Of a stretch of 64,000 nucleotides of DNA, positions 44,193 to 54,190 are shown one piece after another. Every line of letters begins with the position of its first letter. Within the stretch, counting starts at the first letter, position 1. The notes under the pieces are model-generated. The model was given only the letters and a program-made list of their open reading frames with translations, made no database searches and was not told the DNA's origin. The stretch spans positions 186,001 through 250,000 of the forward strand of contig OZ250159.1 in assembly GCA_965237785.1 (NCBI GenBank), written 5' to 3'. Origin of the DNA: UBA6522 sp965237785 (GTDB taxonomy: Bacteria > Pseudomonadota > Gammaproteobacteria > Steroidobacterales > Rariloculaceae). A program made the translations under genes and the position numbers.

Positions 44193-46487
44193 ATGAACGG
44201 ACAATCAAGATCGATGATGCGTAGGAGTATCGTTGCGTTACTTTTAACAATGTTGATTCTTCCTGATCATGGACTTTCACAAGAACAGGTTTTGGAGGAA
44301 ATCGTTGTTACGGCGACCAAACGAGATACCGCGTTGCAAGATACGCCGCTAGCCATTTCTGTCGTGAGCACCGATACATTGGAACGGTTGGACATCCGGG
44401 ACTTCAACCAGTTTGCCGACAGGGTGCCCGGGCTGAATCTAGTCGAGGTTGGGCCAGGGCAGACCAAGTTAATCATCCGCGGTGTCAGCAATACGATTGG
44501 TGAGGCTACGAGCAGCGTTTACTACGATGAAATCCCGGTAAACGGTGGTCCCGGCACAGTCGGCGACAGCGGCGTGTTCGAGCCAGCGATGAATCTTTTT
44601 GATGTCGAACGGATTGAGGTGTTGCGGGGACCGCAAGGAACGCTCTACGGTGATTCATCGATGGGCGGTACGGTAAGGATCATCTACAAGAAGCCGCACC
44701 ATGATGGCTTTGAAGGCAGGGTTGAGGGCGGTTTTTCGAGCGTCAGCCACGGCGGCATCGCTTATGACGCTGCCGGCGTTGTCAACCTGCCACTTGTCGA
44801 GGACGTCCTTGCAATGAGGCTCGTCGGCTATTCTCGCGACAGCGGCGGATACATCGACAATACGTTTTTCGACTTGGAAGACATCAACGCGAACGTTACT
44901 TCTGGCGGCAAATTCATGCTGAAGTACGATCCGTCCGAGCGGTTTTCTTTGCTCGCGACCGCTATCGTCCAACGATCCGACCAAGACGCATCGAATCAGT
45001 TCATGCCTCTGCAGGGGTTTCTCTCGACGATCCACGAAGTCAGGGAGAACATGGATGATGAACTGGATCTGTACAACCTGACGGCGAACATCGCTATTGG
45101 CGACTCGGCTGATCTCGTGCTCACAGGCTCTCTGTTCGAGCGCGATCTGTACAGGGAGTTTGCTGCCGAGCCCATCGAACGCTTCGCTACTGGGAATCTG
45201 TCGAGATTCTCCTGTGCGAGGCGCAACGGACTGAGGTTCCCAGTTCAGATGTGCACCCCTGCCCAAATGGCGGATCACCAGGCAGCTCTAGGCCTGTTTA
45301 TTCCTTCCTCGGGCGAGCAACCCATGCAGATGAAGATGGTCAGCTACGAGGCGCGGCTTTCCTCCAACTGGGAATCCCGATGGAACTACACGGTCGGTGT
45401 CTTCCATCAAACTCGTGATTTTAATCTGACGAGTAATATTCCCGGACACGACCCCGATGGGTACATCGCCAACCCGCCGAACTACGCCTTTCGAGCGTTG
45501 ACGTTCGAAGACACGGATCAGTTGTCCTTTTTCGGCGAGGTCTCTTATGACGTGAGCGACAGATTGACGTTGACGGGCGGCCTACGCCATTTTGACATCG
45601 ACCGGAACAACGGTGGATATACCGAAGTCGGGTTTCAGCCCTTCAATGTTCCTTCGGGGCCTGTGCCTGCCGGCATGGCCAAGGAAGACGGGACGCTCTT
45701 CAAGCTCCATATTGGATATCAGCTAAGCGACGATTTCTTGATATACGGCCAAGGCGCAGAGGGATTCCGCTCCGGGGGCGCCAATCGGCTCCTGAGCCCG
45801 GCCATACCGCCAAAGTTCAAGTCGGATTCGCTGGTCAACTACGAATTCGGTGTCAAGACTACTTTGCGCGATGGTCGCGTGGTGTTCAATTCAGCCTATT
45901 CCCACATCATCTGGGATGATATCCAGTCGGCCGCCGATGACCCGAATGCGCCGGTGTCTTTTACGGGAAATGCGGGTGAGGCTACTATCGACAGTCTGGA
46001 GATCGAGGTCACGGCGGTATCGTCGAGGATCGATGGGCTGAGTTATTCCGGAAACGTTAGCTATAGCAATGCCCGATTGACCGAAGATCAGGTGCTCGAA
46101 ACCAATCCTTTCGGCGCCGGGAGGGACGGCGATGACCTGCCATACGTCCCCGACTGGACTGTAGGATTCTCACTCGAGTACGCTCGACCGATCGGAGGCG
46201 GGGCCCTGCAGGCCTTTGGTCGCGTGGATCTATACTGGACCGATGAGTCGAATTCCGCGTTCAATCGAAACGTGCCGTTCGACGTGATGGACTCTTATTC
46301 CACCGTAGCCCTACGCGCCGGTGTCGACAATGGCGACGATTGGGGAGTCGACCTCTTCGTAACGAACGTTTTCGACGAGGATCCTCACGTCTACGGAACA
46401 CGCGGCAACTTCACCAAGCCCGGCTGGGACCGATGGGCTACGATTCGGCCAAGAGCCGTGGGAGTGTCCGTGCACCGCAACTTTTAG
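44193..46487 (+). CDS. TonB-dependent outer-membrane receptor
   Basis: A 764-residue protein with a signal peptide (cut near HGLSQ), a TonB-box-like EEIVVTATKR at about residues 35-44, a plug domain (PLAISVVSTDTLERLDIRD, LIIRGVSNTIG, RIEVLRGPQGTLYGDSSMGGTVRII) and a 22-strand-type barrel ending in an aromatic residue (GVSVHRNF). TonB receptors take up substrates too large for porins; this subclass is often linked to siderophores, sugars or other organics, and nothing here tells which. It begins the 44-52 kb block and is 97 bases before the NHL-repeat gene, so they may be co-transcribed. Confidence 0.93.
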   Translation: MNGQSRSMMRRSIVALLLTMLILPDHGLSQEQVLEEIVVTATKRDTALQDTPLAISVVSTDTLERLDIRDFNQFADRVPGLNLVEVGPGQTKLIIRGVSNTIGEATSSVYYDEIPVNGGPGTVGDSGVFEPAMNLFDVERIEVLRGPQGTLYGDSSMGGTVRIIYKKPHHDGFEGRVEGGFSSVSHGGIAYDAAGVVNLPLVEDVLAMRLVGYSRDSGGYIDNTFFDLEDINANVTSGGKFMLKYDPSERFSLLATAIVQRSDQDASNQFMPLQGFLSTIHEVRENMDDELDLYNLTANIAIGDSADLVLTGSLFERDLYREFAAEPIERFATGNLSRFSCARRNGLRFPVQMCTPAQMADHQAALGLFIPSSGEQPMQMKMVSYEARLSSNWESRWNYTVGVFHQTRDFNLTSNIPGHDPDGYIANPPNYAFRALTFEDTDQLSFFGEVSYDVSDRLTLTGGLRHFDIDRNNGGYTEVGFQPFNVPSGPVPAGMAKEDGTLFKLHIGYQLSDDFLIYGQGAEGFRSGGANRLLSPAIPPKFKSDSLVNYEFGVKTTLRDGRVVFNSAYSHIIWDDIQSAADDPNAPVSFTGNAGEATIDSLEIEVTAVSSRIDGLSYSGNVSYSNARLTEDQVLETNPFGAGRDGDDLPYVPDWTVGFSLEYARPIGGGALQAFGRVDLYWTDESNSAFNRNVPFDVMDSYSTVALRAGVDNGDDWGVDLFVTNVFDEDPHVYGTRGNFTKPGWDRWATIRPRAVGVSVHRNF

Positions 46488-46584
46488 CCATCCCGCTTGC
46501 TGCAGTGAGTCATGGCGTCTGAGGTAGCGTGCCTTAGGCCGCACTTAAGCCCTCGTACCACAAGAATTTTTTGGGGGATGTGTG

Positions 46585-49500
46585 ATGAACAGGTGGGCGA
46601 AATATTGCATGGGCTTGTTCCTGTTGGGCCCAGTCTGCGCAGCTGCACAACAGACCGGTCAACCGGCGAGCGACGTTCTGCAGCAATTTGACCTGTGGGG
46701 TAACCCAACGTTCCGTGGCGGCGTTACGAACAAGGGGCCGACTTCTCATAGCATCTGGTGACCCGGCCATGTGGCGCTGGACAGCGTCAATGATCGCGTT
46801 TTCATTCCTGGGCCTGGCAACATACGTATCGTCACCTATCAACTCGACGAAGACGGTCGTCATGTCAGACCGAACGCTGACTATGTGATTGGTCAGAGTA
46901 GCCTCCTGGGTAGACGAAAACTCTCCCCAACGACAGCCCAAGATGTAGGGGCCGGAGGCATTCTTGCCTTCGACAACCGGTTCCAGCGTCTATTCGTGCT
47001 GGATAACACGTTCGGTGGCGCACCGGGATCGCGGATCCTGGTCTTCGATATGGCCCCGCAACGGATGCGAGACTACCCCAGAGCAATCCACGTAATTGGA
47101 CAGCCGGACTTCGAAACCCGGGTCCCCGGCGGAGGAAGCCAGAGATTCGGAAGTGGAAGTCTGGCCATCGACGAGCAGTCGCAGCGTTTGTTCGTTCAAG
47201 ACAGTGGCAAGGCTCGAATTCTCGTCTTCGATGTCCATCCCGAGCGCCTAAGCGACTTCCCAGAGGCACGAACGGTGATCGGTCAACCCGACTTCGACGC
47301 GAGTGACCCTGGCATCGGCCCGAACAGAATGGGCACGGGTGGCGCTCCGTTTACCGGGGCTGGCATGACACTGGATCCTGTCAACCAGCGCCTTTTCGTC
47401 TCCGATCCGCAAAACAATCGTATCCTGGTCTTCGACGTCGACGAGTCTCGTCTAACCAATTTCCCGGACGCCATCGCCGTGCTCGGACAAGCTGATTTCT
47501 TCTTCCGCGAACCCCACCGACCTGGCGCCCAGGCAACCTTGCAGGCGCGCGATCTGACGTTGGAGGGGGATCCAGAAATCGGCGCGCGGGCGATTTCACC
47601 CGGGGGACTTGGTTATGACTGGGTCAATCACAGGTTATTCGTCACCCAACTTTGGGAGAACCGCATCCTCGTATTCGATGTGGCACCCGAGCGACTTCAA
47701 AACTATCCAGAGGCGATCACCGTTCTGGGACAACCCGATTTCTTAACGTTCGAGCCAAGAGTGTCCCAAAACCGTTTCGCTTTCCCGAAGGAACCGATCG
47801 TCGATTCCACTAAGCAGCGCCTCTACGTGTCTGAAGGATTTCCAGGCGGCAACCGCGTGCTCGTATTCGACATCGAGCCAGAGCATCTCCGTAGCGGCGC
47901 CGCGGCCATCGACGTAATTGGACACATTGACGATCAGGGCCGGCCGGATTTCGATCGCCGAATGGCTAATGATCGACTGGACGGCGGTACGCTCTCTTTC
48001 GCTGGCGCCGTAGCAGTGGACTCTGTCGATCATCGTCTCTGGGTGGCCGACCAGTACAACCACCGAGTCCTGGGCTTTCAGCTAGACCGTCTCAATCGCC
48101 CATTGGAACGCGAAGCCCGCTGGGTATTCGGTCAGTCGGATGTGTTCAGCTCAGAGCTTGCTCGGACTAGAAACAGAATCACCATGCCGGTCGCCGTCGG
48201 CTACGATGAAGTTGACAAGCGCTTGTACGTCGCTGAGGGCTGGAACGACCGAGTTCTAGTCTTCGATGTGGATCCCGCGCTCCTGTCGCCAGGCGGAGAT
48301 CACGAAGCAGCGGTTGTGCTCGGACAGGATGATTTCAATTCCCAGGAGCCGGCAGCCACTCGCGATCGTTTCGACTTTGCCCCAGGGCCGGGGACGGGCC
48401 TCCTAACTTCCGGTTTCGCTTTCGATAATGTCAACCGCCGGGTCTTCATCTCCGACGGAAAAAACAATCGAGTGCTGGTCTTTAACAACGACCGCGACCG
48501 TCTCGTCAACGGAGCCGGCGCAATCGGCGTTCTCGGGCAACCGGACTTCAACGCTAACGAGCCGCGACTGAGCGCTGATGGAATGAATTTCCCCGGCCAT
48601 CTCGCCTACGATCCGGGCCACGAACGCCTATTCGTTCTCGACTCTAGAAACGAACGGGCACTCGTATTCGACGTCGCGCCCGAGCGCTTCGAGAACAGTG
48701 TGCCAGCCCAGATCGTGATCGGGCAACCTGACTTCGATACCAAGCTCTCCCCCCAGCAGAGACAAACGACCTCCATTTCTGGCGCCTTCGCCAGTGAGTT
48801 CGGGGAAGGTAGAACGACAGCGAGTCAGATATCCAGCGCACTCGGCATCGCCTACGATTCCAAAAGGGAACAGCTTTTCATCACGGACACCAGCCATGAC
48901 AGGATCATGGTGTTCGACGCAGCGCCCGAACGGCTACAGAACAATCCCACTGCGATTGCTGTTCTCGGACAGGGATCAACGACCAGCCACGCCCCTCAAT
49001 CCCTGGGACAATACTCAGCCCAAGATCAGATGGAATCTCCCAAGGGTCTCGCCTTCGACAATCAGCATGGGAATCTCTACGCGGTAGATTCGTACTGGGC
49101 AAGGGTATTAGTGTTTGGCTTTCCGGAGTCAGCGCGTCGCGTGGAGCTGCCAACAAATGGCCTGCAGGAATACAGTAGCCTGGACCCGGTCGCCGCCTTA
49201 ACTGACTGGGTGCCAAGAGAAGGACTGGGCCTCCTGCGATCCGCAGAAGAAGTTGAGGGCGCCTTCATGCTGAGCGCCACGCGATTAGAGCTCGATCCCG
49301 CAACCGATCAACAAAGCCGGGTGCTCGTCAGTCAGGCCGCAGCCACCGCTCTTCCTCTTGATAGCAGGGCACTCGTTTACGTTGAACGGCAGGAAGCTGG
49401 CAGGAACATACTCTTTCTGGCTAATCTTCAGGAACAGGCCACGTCTGTGGATCTGGCCTTGTCGGGAAGGAATTCTGTACGAACGATCAGGCTCGGTTCA

Positions 49501-50472
49501 CGGGAGCATCGGAAGCTTGCCGTTGAGGACCTATTCGAGGACCTTCCGGATCAGACGGCGCTTCAGGTGTCCGCGAGCGCCCCGGTGAGCGTGGGAGCCT
49601 GGAGTGAGGTTTCGAATCGGCGGGGCGAGGACGTCGTCACCATGTCACCTATCGCACGGTCCGGCGACGACTCACACTCGTCAATTCTTCCGAATCTCGT
49701 TGTCGGTGCAGGCTTTGAATCCGAGGTCATTCTCCTCAACCCGTACGCGCAGGAACTGAGTGGCAGGCTCATTTTGCACGACGAGAACGGCCACGAGATC
49801 CGAGAGGCCGAATACCGAATCGCTCCCGAAGCAACCTTTCGGCAGCCCGTCCTCACACAGGAGCGCGTTGCAAGCAGCTATTACGCCCGAATTCAGAGCG
49901 TAAACTCTCCACTCCCCGCGTCCGCCGGGATCATCCGGTTGGTGGACGGTGGCCTCATTGGTGCGACGAGTATCCCCGTACAGGGTCCGCGCCGATTCGC
50001 TACCATTCCAATCGACACCCAGCCCGATCTGATTCGTCAAGGACGCCGAACGCGCGTCGAGCTGACAATAGCGAACGGTAATGCTCAAGGCGCCTCCGTT
50101 CGCATGGCTTTGACGGATACCGAAGGTGCTCAGATTGCTCGCTACGAACAGCTCTTACCCGCCGGTCTGCAGCGCACTTTTCATCCATTAGATTTGCTCG
50201 GTCGTGGCCCATTCACTGGAATACTCCACCTTTCGATCGACTTGCCAGTCGCGATCTCGGCCCGCCAGATCACGACCAATCTTCGCGGAGACGACGTTTT
50301 ATCGGAGCTGCCAATCATGAATGACCCGAGAACCGGCTCCGTTCTTCCATTCATCGACGGTCAGGGTGTGTCGACTCAGATGCTTTTTACGTCTGAGATG
50401 GGAGAACCAATCGAAACGCAGGTCGACTTTTTCGATCGCGATGGAGACGCGATGGAAATCATTCTAAGATAG
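46585..50472 (+). CDS. Giant exported NHL-repeat protein with in-frame TGA at codon 59
   Basis: ATG 46585 follows a GGGGGA site and starts a signal peptide (MNRWAKYCMGLFLLGPVCAAAQ). After 58 codons comes TGA 46759-46761 (context HSIW-stop-PGHVALD), then the same frame is open for 1236 more codons to TAG 50472. Residues about 60-810 contain ten or more beta-propeller NHL-like repeats (ILVFDVAPERL, VIGQPDF, AFDNVNRRVFISD). The last 400 residues are beta-rich and not recognised. A hairpin with a GGAC loop follows the TGA (46772-46789). In other repeats the matching position is Ser or Phe, which argues against a conserved Sec/Cys. It could be a Sec codon, a readthrough, a recent nonsense mutation or an error; translation might also restart at GTG 46771. 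Confidence 0.7.
46772..46789 (+). promoter_or_regulatory. SECIS-like hairpin after the NHL gene TGA
   Basis: TGGCGCT / AGCGTCA can pair over seven bases (one G-T pair) around the loop GGAC (46779-46782). The loop starts 17 bases after the TGA, at the short edge of the accepted 16-37 base range, and begins with G. The shape fits a bacterial SECIS, but such hairpins also arise by chance in GC-rich coding DNA, so support is moderate to weak. Confidence 0.35.
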
Positions 50473-50554
50473 AGCGATAAGAAGAACATGCTGAACGTCG
50501 TTCAGACAAGCTGACTCATTCAGATCTGACAGTTTTGCTCGTGGAGGAGATTTC

Positions 50555-51961
50555 ATGAACTTTCATCCAAAAGATCCCGCGAACATTAGGCCAACCGCCG
50601 CGTGGCGGAAGAGCCTCATCCTTGTGCTGGCAATAGGTGGCTTACCGCCCGCCATGGCCCAGGAGGAGCAGACTGAAACGGAGCAGGAGCTCCCAATTCA
50701 GGCGGTCCGAGCAGCCGAAGTCATCGTAAACGCGTACTCCCCACCGATAGCAGATGGAGTGGTCTTGATTCAAGGAAAGGAAATTATTGAGGTTGGCGCA
50801 GAACGAGACGTCGTGATTCCGGCGGATGCGAGGATCATCGATCTCGACGGGCGAACCGTCGCCCCCGGCCTGATCGACAGCCATACGCATTTGTCTACCG
50901 GCAATCTGTTGTCGGCCGCCGTTCCCCCCGCACCCCTCGCCGCAATTCGTGCAATCGAAGGAATCGTACGCGCCGCCCGCCGAGGAATCACCACGATGCG
51001 GGTTGTGGGAAGTCGTGATTTCATCGACGTTGCCTTGCGTGACGCAGTGAACGAAGGACTCGTGGCCGGGTCGAGAATCATTCCGGCCGGTCATGCGTTC
51101 GGGCCGCCGGGAGGTCATACGGACCGTTTCACTTTTCCGGCCTCGATTCCAATGGAGCAGTATTACACGCCGCTAAACGGATTCGTAAGCTCAACGGCCG
51201 ACGCCGAGCTCGCCGTTAACCTGCAATACAAGTACGGCGCAGAGGTCATCAAGGTCAACGCGAGCGGTGGCTACAGCTCGCCACTCGACAATCCCTATCA
51301 TCAATCTTTTTCGGACGAGGAGCTCAGGGTCATCGCCGACACGGCGCACCGCCTGCACATGAAAGTTACGGCACACGCGGAGAACGTCGGCACGATCAAA
51401 GCGGCCGTTAGAGCCGGTTTCGATTCGATTGATCACGCGTCGGAGCTTGATGACGAAGCTGTCGAGCTGCTGCTGGAATACGGCACGTGCATCGTTCCTA
51501 CGGTCATCGTTCCAGCATTCACTTCGAGGCGACTCGAGGCGGGTCTCATGCCGCCGTTCGTTGCGAACAAACTGCGCGAATACCCCATGGACGCGCACAT
51601 TCCCAGCTTTCAGCTAGCTCTTAAGGCAGGTGTCAAAGTTGCAGCGGGTTCAGATGGAAACTACGGTCCCGACGCGAGTACGGATCTTTTCTCTGAGCTG
51701 GAGACTCAGGTCAAGTACGGGATGACGCCTACTCGAGCCTTGGCTTCAGCGACCGTCGACGCGGCGAGCTGCATCGGATACGAGGATCAGATCGGTACCT
51801 TGGAGCAAGGTAAGAGCGCGGATCTCGTTGCGATGGAAGGAAATCCGACGGAAGACATTTCCATTCTGCGGCAGATCGACTTTGTTATGCGGCAAGGGTG
51901 CATTCTTGCGAGCCCGATCGAAGACGCTCGTGCCGAGTCATGCCGCTCAGACGAACGGTAA
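50555..51961 (+). CDS. Exported metal-dependent amidohydrolase (imidazolonepropionase-like)
   Basis: ATG 50555 follows GGAGGA; 468 residues with a signal peptide (LVLAIGGLPPAMAQ). It is an amidohydrolase-superfamily TIM barrel with metal ligands in order: HTH in DSHTHLS, a probable carbamylated or bridging lysine in VIKVNASGG, His in TAHAEN, His in SIDHASEL and Asp in AAGSDGNYG. Such proteins include prolidase- and imidazolonepropionase-like hydrolases of amides, imides or lactones in the periplasm. It ends the TonB receptor/NHL block and may process the imported compound; the substrate is unknown. Confidence 0.9.
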   Translation: MNFHPKDPANIRPTAAWRKSLILVLAIGGLPPAMAQEEQTETEQELPIQAVRAAEVIVNAYSPPIADGVVLIQGKEIIEVGAERDVVIPADARIIDLDGRTVAPGLIDSHTHLSTGNLLSAAVPPAPLAAIRAIEGIVRAARRGITTMRVVGSRDFIDVALRDAVNEGLVAGSRIIPAGHAFGPPGGHTDRFTFPASIPMEQYYTPLNGFVSSTADAELAVNLQYKYGAEVIKVNASGGYSSPLDNPYHQSFSDEELRVIADTAHRLHMKVTAHAENVGTIKAAVRAGFDSIDHASELDDEAVELLLEYGTCIVPTVIVPAFTSRRLEAGLMPPFVANKLREYPMDAHIPSFQLALKAGVKVAAGSDGNYGPDASTDLFSELETQVKYGMTPTRALASATVDAASCIGYEDQIGTLEQGKSADLVAMEGNPTEDISILRQIDFVMRQGCILASPIEDARAESCRSDER

Positions 51962-52033
51962 AAGCGAACCCGGTATAGAGATATTCGGGCTACGAGTTTT
52001 CGCGGCCGGCAGCGCAACATGTCCGGACCGGAT

Positions 52034-52699
52034 TCACTTCTGGGTTCCGAGCATGGTCTCATAGTTCTTGCCCATGACCTCGGTCACCGGTTGACCCTTG
52101 AGGACATCCGCGGACATCAATTGTTCGCGGGCGGCGATGGTTTCGGCTCTCGCGACCGCCGCCTCGGCGATGCGCGCCGGGACGAACACCACACCGGTGC
52201 CGTCCGCAATGACCAGATCGCCCGGCTCCACCGCGATCTCGCCCACCTGGATCCCGACGTTGGTCGCGGCCTCGTGAATTCTACCTCGGGCCGTGCGCGG
52301 CGTTGCTGACCGGGAGAATACGGGCAGGCCTATCCGCTCGTATTCGTCGATGTCCCTCGCAGGTCCGTCGACGATGACACCGCGCACACCCTGCTGTTTC
52401 GCCGCGGCCGCCAGCACACCGCCCCAACCGGCCGCCTCGATGCCGGTCCGTTGCTCAACGACGATGACGTCGATGTCGCTGGCCTCGACGATGGTCCGGG
52501 TACCCAAATGGCTCATGGAACCACCCTCGGGTTTGCCAGCGGCGAGTTTGATCGTCTGCACTCGTCCTGCAATCGTCGCCGAGGTGGAGCGCCGCTTGAG
52601 GCCGGTGACGGCGCCGCTCACGCCGAGGCTGTCCAGCGCATCGGAGACCGCGCACGTATCCAGTGCGGACAACCGGTCGACAAGTGATGCGTAGTCCAT
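52034..52699 (-). CDS. RraA-family protein (HMG/CHA aldolase-like)
   Basis: 221 residues with the RraA/demethylmenaquinone-methyltransferase-like fold. GVRGVIVDGPARDIDE contains the conserved DG.xRD metal-binding and substrate motif; TIKLAAGKPEGG and LVIADGTGVVFVP are also family marks. Members include 4-hydroxy-4-methyl-2-oxoglutarate/4-carboxy-4-hydroxy-2-oxoadipate aldolase of the protocatechuate 4,5-cleavage pathway, and RNase E inhibitors. The LigB-like dioxygenase gene just upstream supports the aldolase role. It is the last gene of a minus-strand group with the dioxygenase and a DUF6152 pair. Confidence 0.87.
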   Translation of the reverse strand: MDYASLVDRLSALDTCAVSDALDSLGVSGAVTGLKRRSTSATIAGRVQTIKLAAGKPEGGSMSHLGTRTIVEASDIDVIVVEQRTGIEAAGWGGVLAAAAKQQGVRGVIVDGPARDIDEYERIGLPVFSRSATPRTARGRIHEAATNVGIQVGEIAVEPGDLVIADGTGVVFVPARIAEAAVARAETIAAREQLMSADVLKGQPVTEVMGKNYETMLGTQK

Positions 52700-52737
52700 T
52701 GGGTGGCGTCAGTTGGCTGGGCTTGGCCGGGACGTGC

Positions 52738-53748
52738 TCAGGTCCAGGCGATCATGCCTTGCGCCGTCCCGGTTCCGGCTTCGGAACGGTAGCACGGCTG
52801 GTAGGTGAGAACATCGCCGGAAAGATCGGTGCCGAACAGGCAGCCGGCCGCGGAAATCCAGTTTCTCAATTCCGACGTGCCGTCCATCAGCACATTCTGG
52901 GGCAGGGCGCGCAGCGGTTCGGGGTCGCGATCGGCGATGGATTTGAAGAACAGTTCATCGATTTCGCTGTTGATGACGAAGTGGCTCATGCCTCCGGAGC
53001 CGCACACCGCGACCCGCAGATCGCTGTCCCAGGCGGCGATCGCACGACCCACCATTTCCCCGAATTCGAAGCACCGCGACGCGGTGGGTTGATTGGGGGG
53101 GAAGAACGTATTCGTCACCAGGGGCAGGGTGGGGACCACCTGATCCTCCATGACCCGCCGAAAGATCCAACTGAAGGCATGGGGTGTGCCGCGATGCCAG
53201 GCTTCGGCCTTTTCGGGCCAATACAATGACCAGGAAAGGTCGAAGCGGCTCCGGTGGCCTTCTTCCATTACGCCCCGGGCCAGTTCGGGCAAGCCCGGGT
53301 ACACCACGGGATCAGGCGGCCGGTAGGCCCACTCGGATTGCAGAATGCCCGGGGGCAAGCGCCGCTCCTGTTCTTCCTCAAGCGGAACCTGACGGATTTC
53401 TTCGCCGCCGTAGACCGTGAACATCGGGGTGATGTCCTCGTGAAAGCACTCGCGCTGATCGTTGCCGAAGATGACGCACACATCCGGATTGACTTCCCGC
53501 CAGACGGCCGCGAGTTTGGCCACGGCGTCCTGGCAGGCGTCGTATCGCTCCTGCCGGACGGACATGGCGCTCTCATCGGCCAGATTTTCGGCGCCGCGAA
53601 GCTCGATCAACTCATCGAATCCGTATTGCTTGCCCTTGTACCAATGCGCGCGCTGCCGGTCGGCGGGCAGGCGCAGTTGCCATTCCTCAGGCGTGGTATT
53701 GAGTTGCGGTCCGTGGGTTGTGTAAATGCCGAGAACGATTTCCGCCAC
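52738..53748 (-). CDS. LigB-type extradiol ring-cleavage dioxygenase-like protein
   Basis: The GTG at 53748 is preceded by GGAGGAATAGGC and gives 336 residues starting VAEIVLGIYTTHGPQL; a longer frame has no support. The class III extradiol dioxygenase (LigB) core is seen in IYTTHGPQLNTTPEEW (metal His), VCVIFGNDQRECF, VVPTLPLVTNTFFPPNQPT and VAVCGSGGMSHFVINSEIDE. These enzymes open catechols with Fe(II) and O2, as in protocatechuate 4,5-dioxygenase. It sits 38 bases before the RraA-like gene, so together they may cleave an aromatic ring and split the product. The substrate is unknown. Confidence 0.82.
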   Translation of the reverse strand: MAEIVLGIYTTHGPQLNTTPEEWQLRLPADRQRAHWYKGKQYGFDELIELRGAENLADESAMSVRQERYDACQDAVAKLAAVWREVNPDVCVIFGNDQRECFHEDITPMFTVYGGEEIRQVPLEEEQERRLPPGILQSEWAYRPPDPVVYPGLPELARGVMEEGHRSRFDLSWSLYWPEKAEAWHRGTPHAFSWIFRRVMEDQVVPTLPLVTNTFFPPNQPTASRCFEFGEMVGRAIAAWDSDLRVAVCGSGGMSHFVINSEIDELFFKSIADRDPEPLRALPQNVLMDGTSELRNWISAAGCLFGTDLSGDVLTYQPCYRSEAGTGTAQGMIAWT

Positions 53749-53750
53749 GC

Positions 53751-54179
53751 CTATTCCTCCGTGAGGTTGCAAGCGGCGCCGAGACAAAGCAGGTCGGCGC
53801 CATCGTCGAGTTGCGCGCGATTCAGATACACCACGCGGTCTCGCCGTCCTGGCCAGCCGGTAATGCTGACGCGGCTGCCCAACGAAAACAAGTGCGTCTC
53901 GAATCCCGCCCTTCGCATCGTGTTGTAGGCTCCCATCTCCACAAGCCATTGCACGGTGGCGCCGTCATCGTTGGTGACGTCCAGGCGAAAATGCGAGTGC
54001 GGATTAAGCCATTTGATTTCCGTGAGAACGCCCTCCACGGTGATTTCCCTGGACTGGTCGAAGTTGACCGGCACCGAATGGTGAGCCCGCGCTTCCGCTG
54101 CCGTCACGAGGAGCCATAACGGGAGCGTGACGATGACCAGCGCGTGTTGTCGAAACCGATTCAATGGCGACATTGACAT
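53751..54179 (-). CDS. DUF6152 domain protein, N-domain only
   Basis: The start at 54179 (MSMSPLNRFRQHALVIV) gives 142 residues with a signal ending EARAHH and one DUF6152 domain (DQSREITVEGVLTEIKWLNPH, LVEMGAYNTMRRAGFETHLF, LGSRVSITGWPGRRD). It lacks the second domain. The C-domain protein is encoded immediately upstream (11-base gap) in the same direction, repeating the split pair at 17.5-18.6 kb. Its stop lies 2 bases before the GTG of the dioxygenase gene, so it is in the same operon. Confidence 0.83.
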   Translation of the reverse strand: MSMSPLNRFRQHALVIVTLPLWLLVTAAEARAHHSVPVNFDQSREITVEGVLTEIKWLNPHSHFRLDVTNDDGATVQWLVEMGAYNTMRRAGFETHLFSLGSRVSITGWPGRRDRVVYLNRAQLDDGADLLCLGAACNLTEE

Positions 54180-54190
54180 TCTGGTCGTCC

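Noticed and set aside
43966..44280. Minus-strand 104-codon frame before the TonB receptor
   Set aside because: No recognisable motif, overlaps the receptor signal peptide, and lies in an AT-richer spacer.
11392..46761. Genome-wide recoding of TGA to Trp
   Set aside because: Many intact genes in the window end at TGA in the right place (for example at 1884, 10905-side genes and 56319), and TGG is the normal Trp codon.
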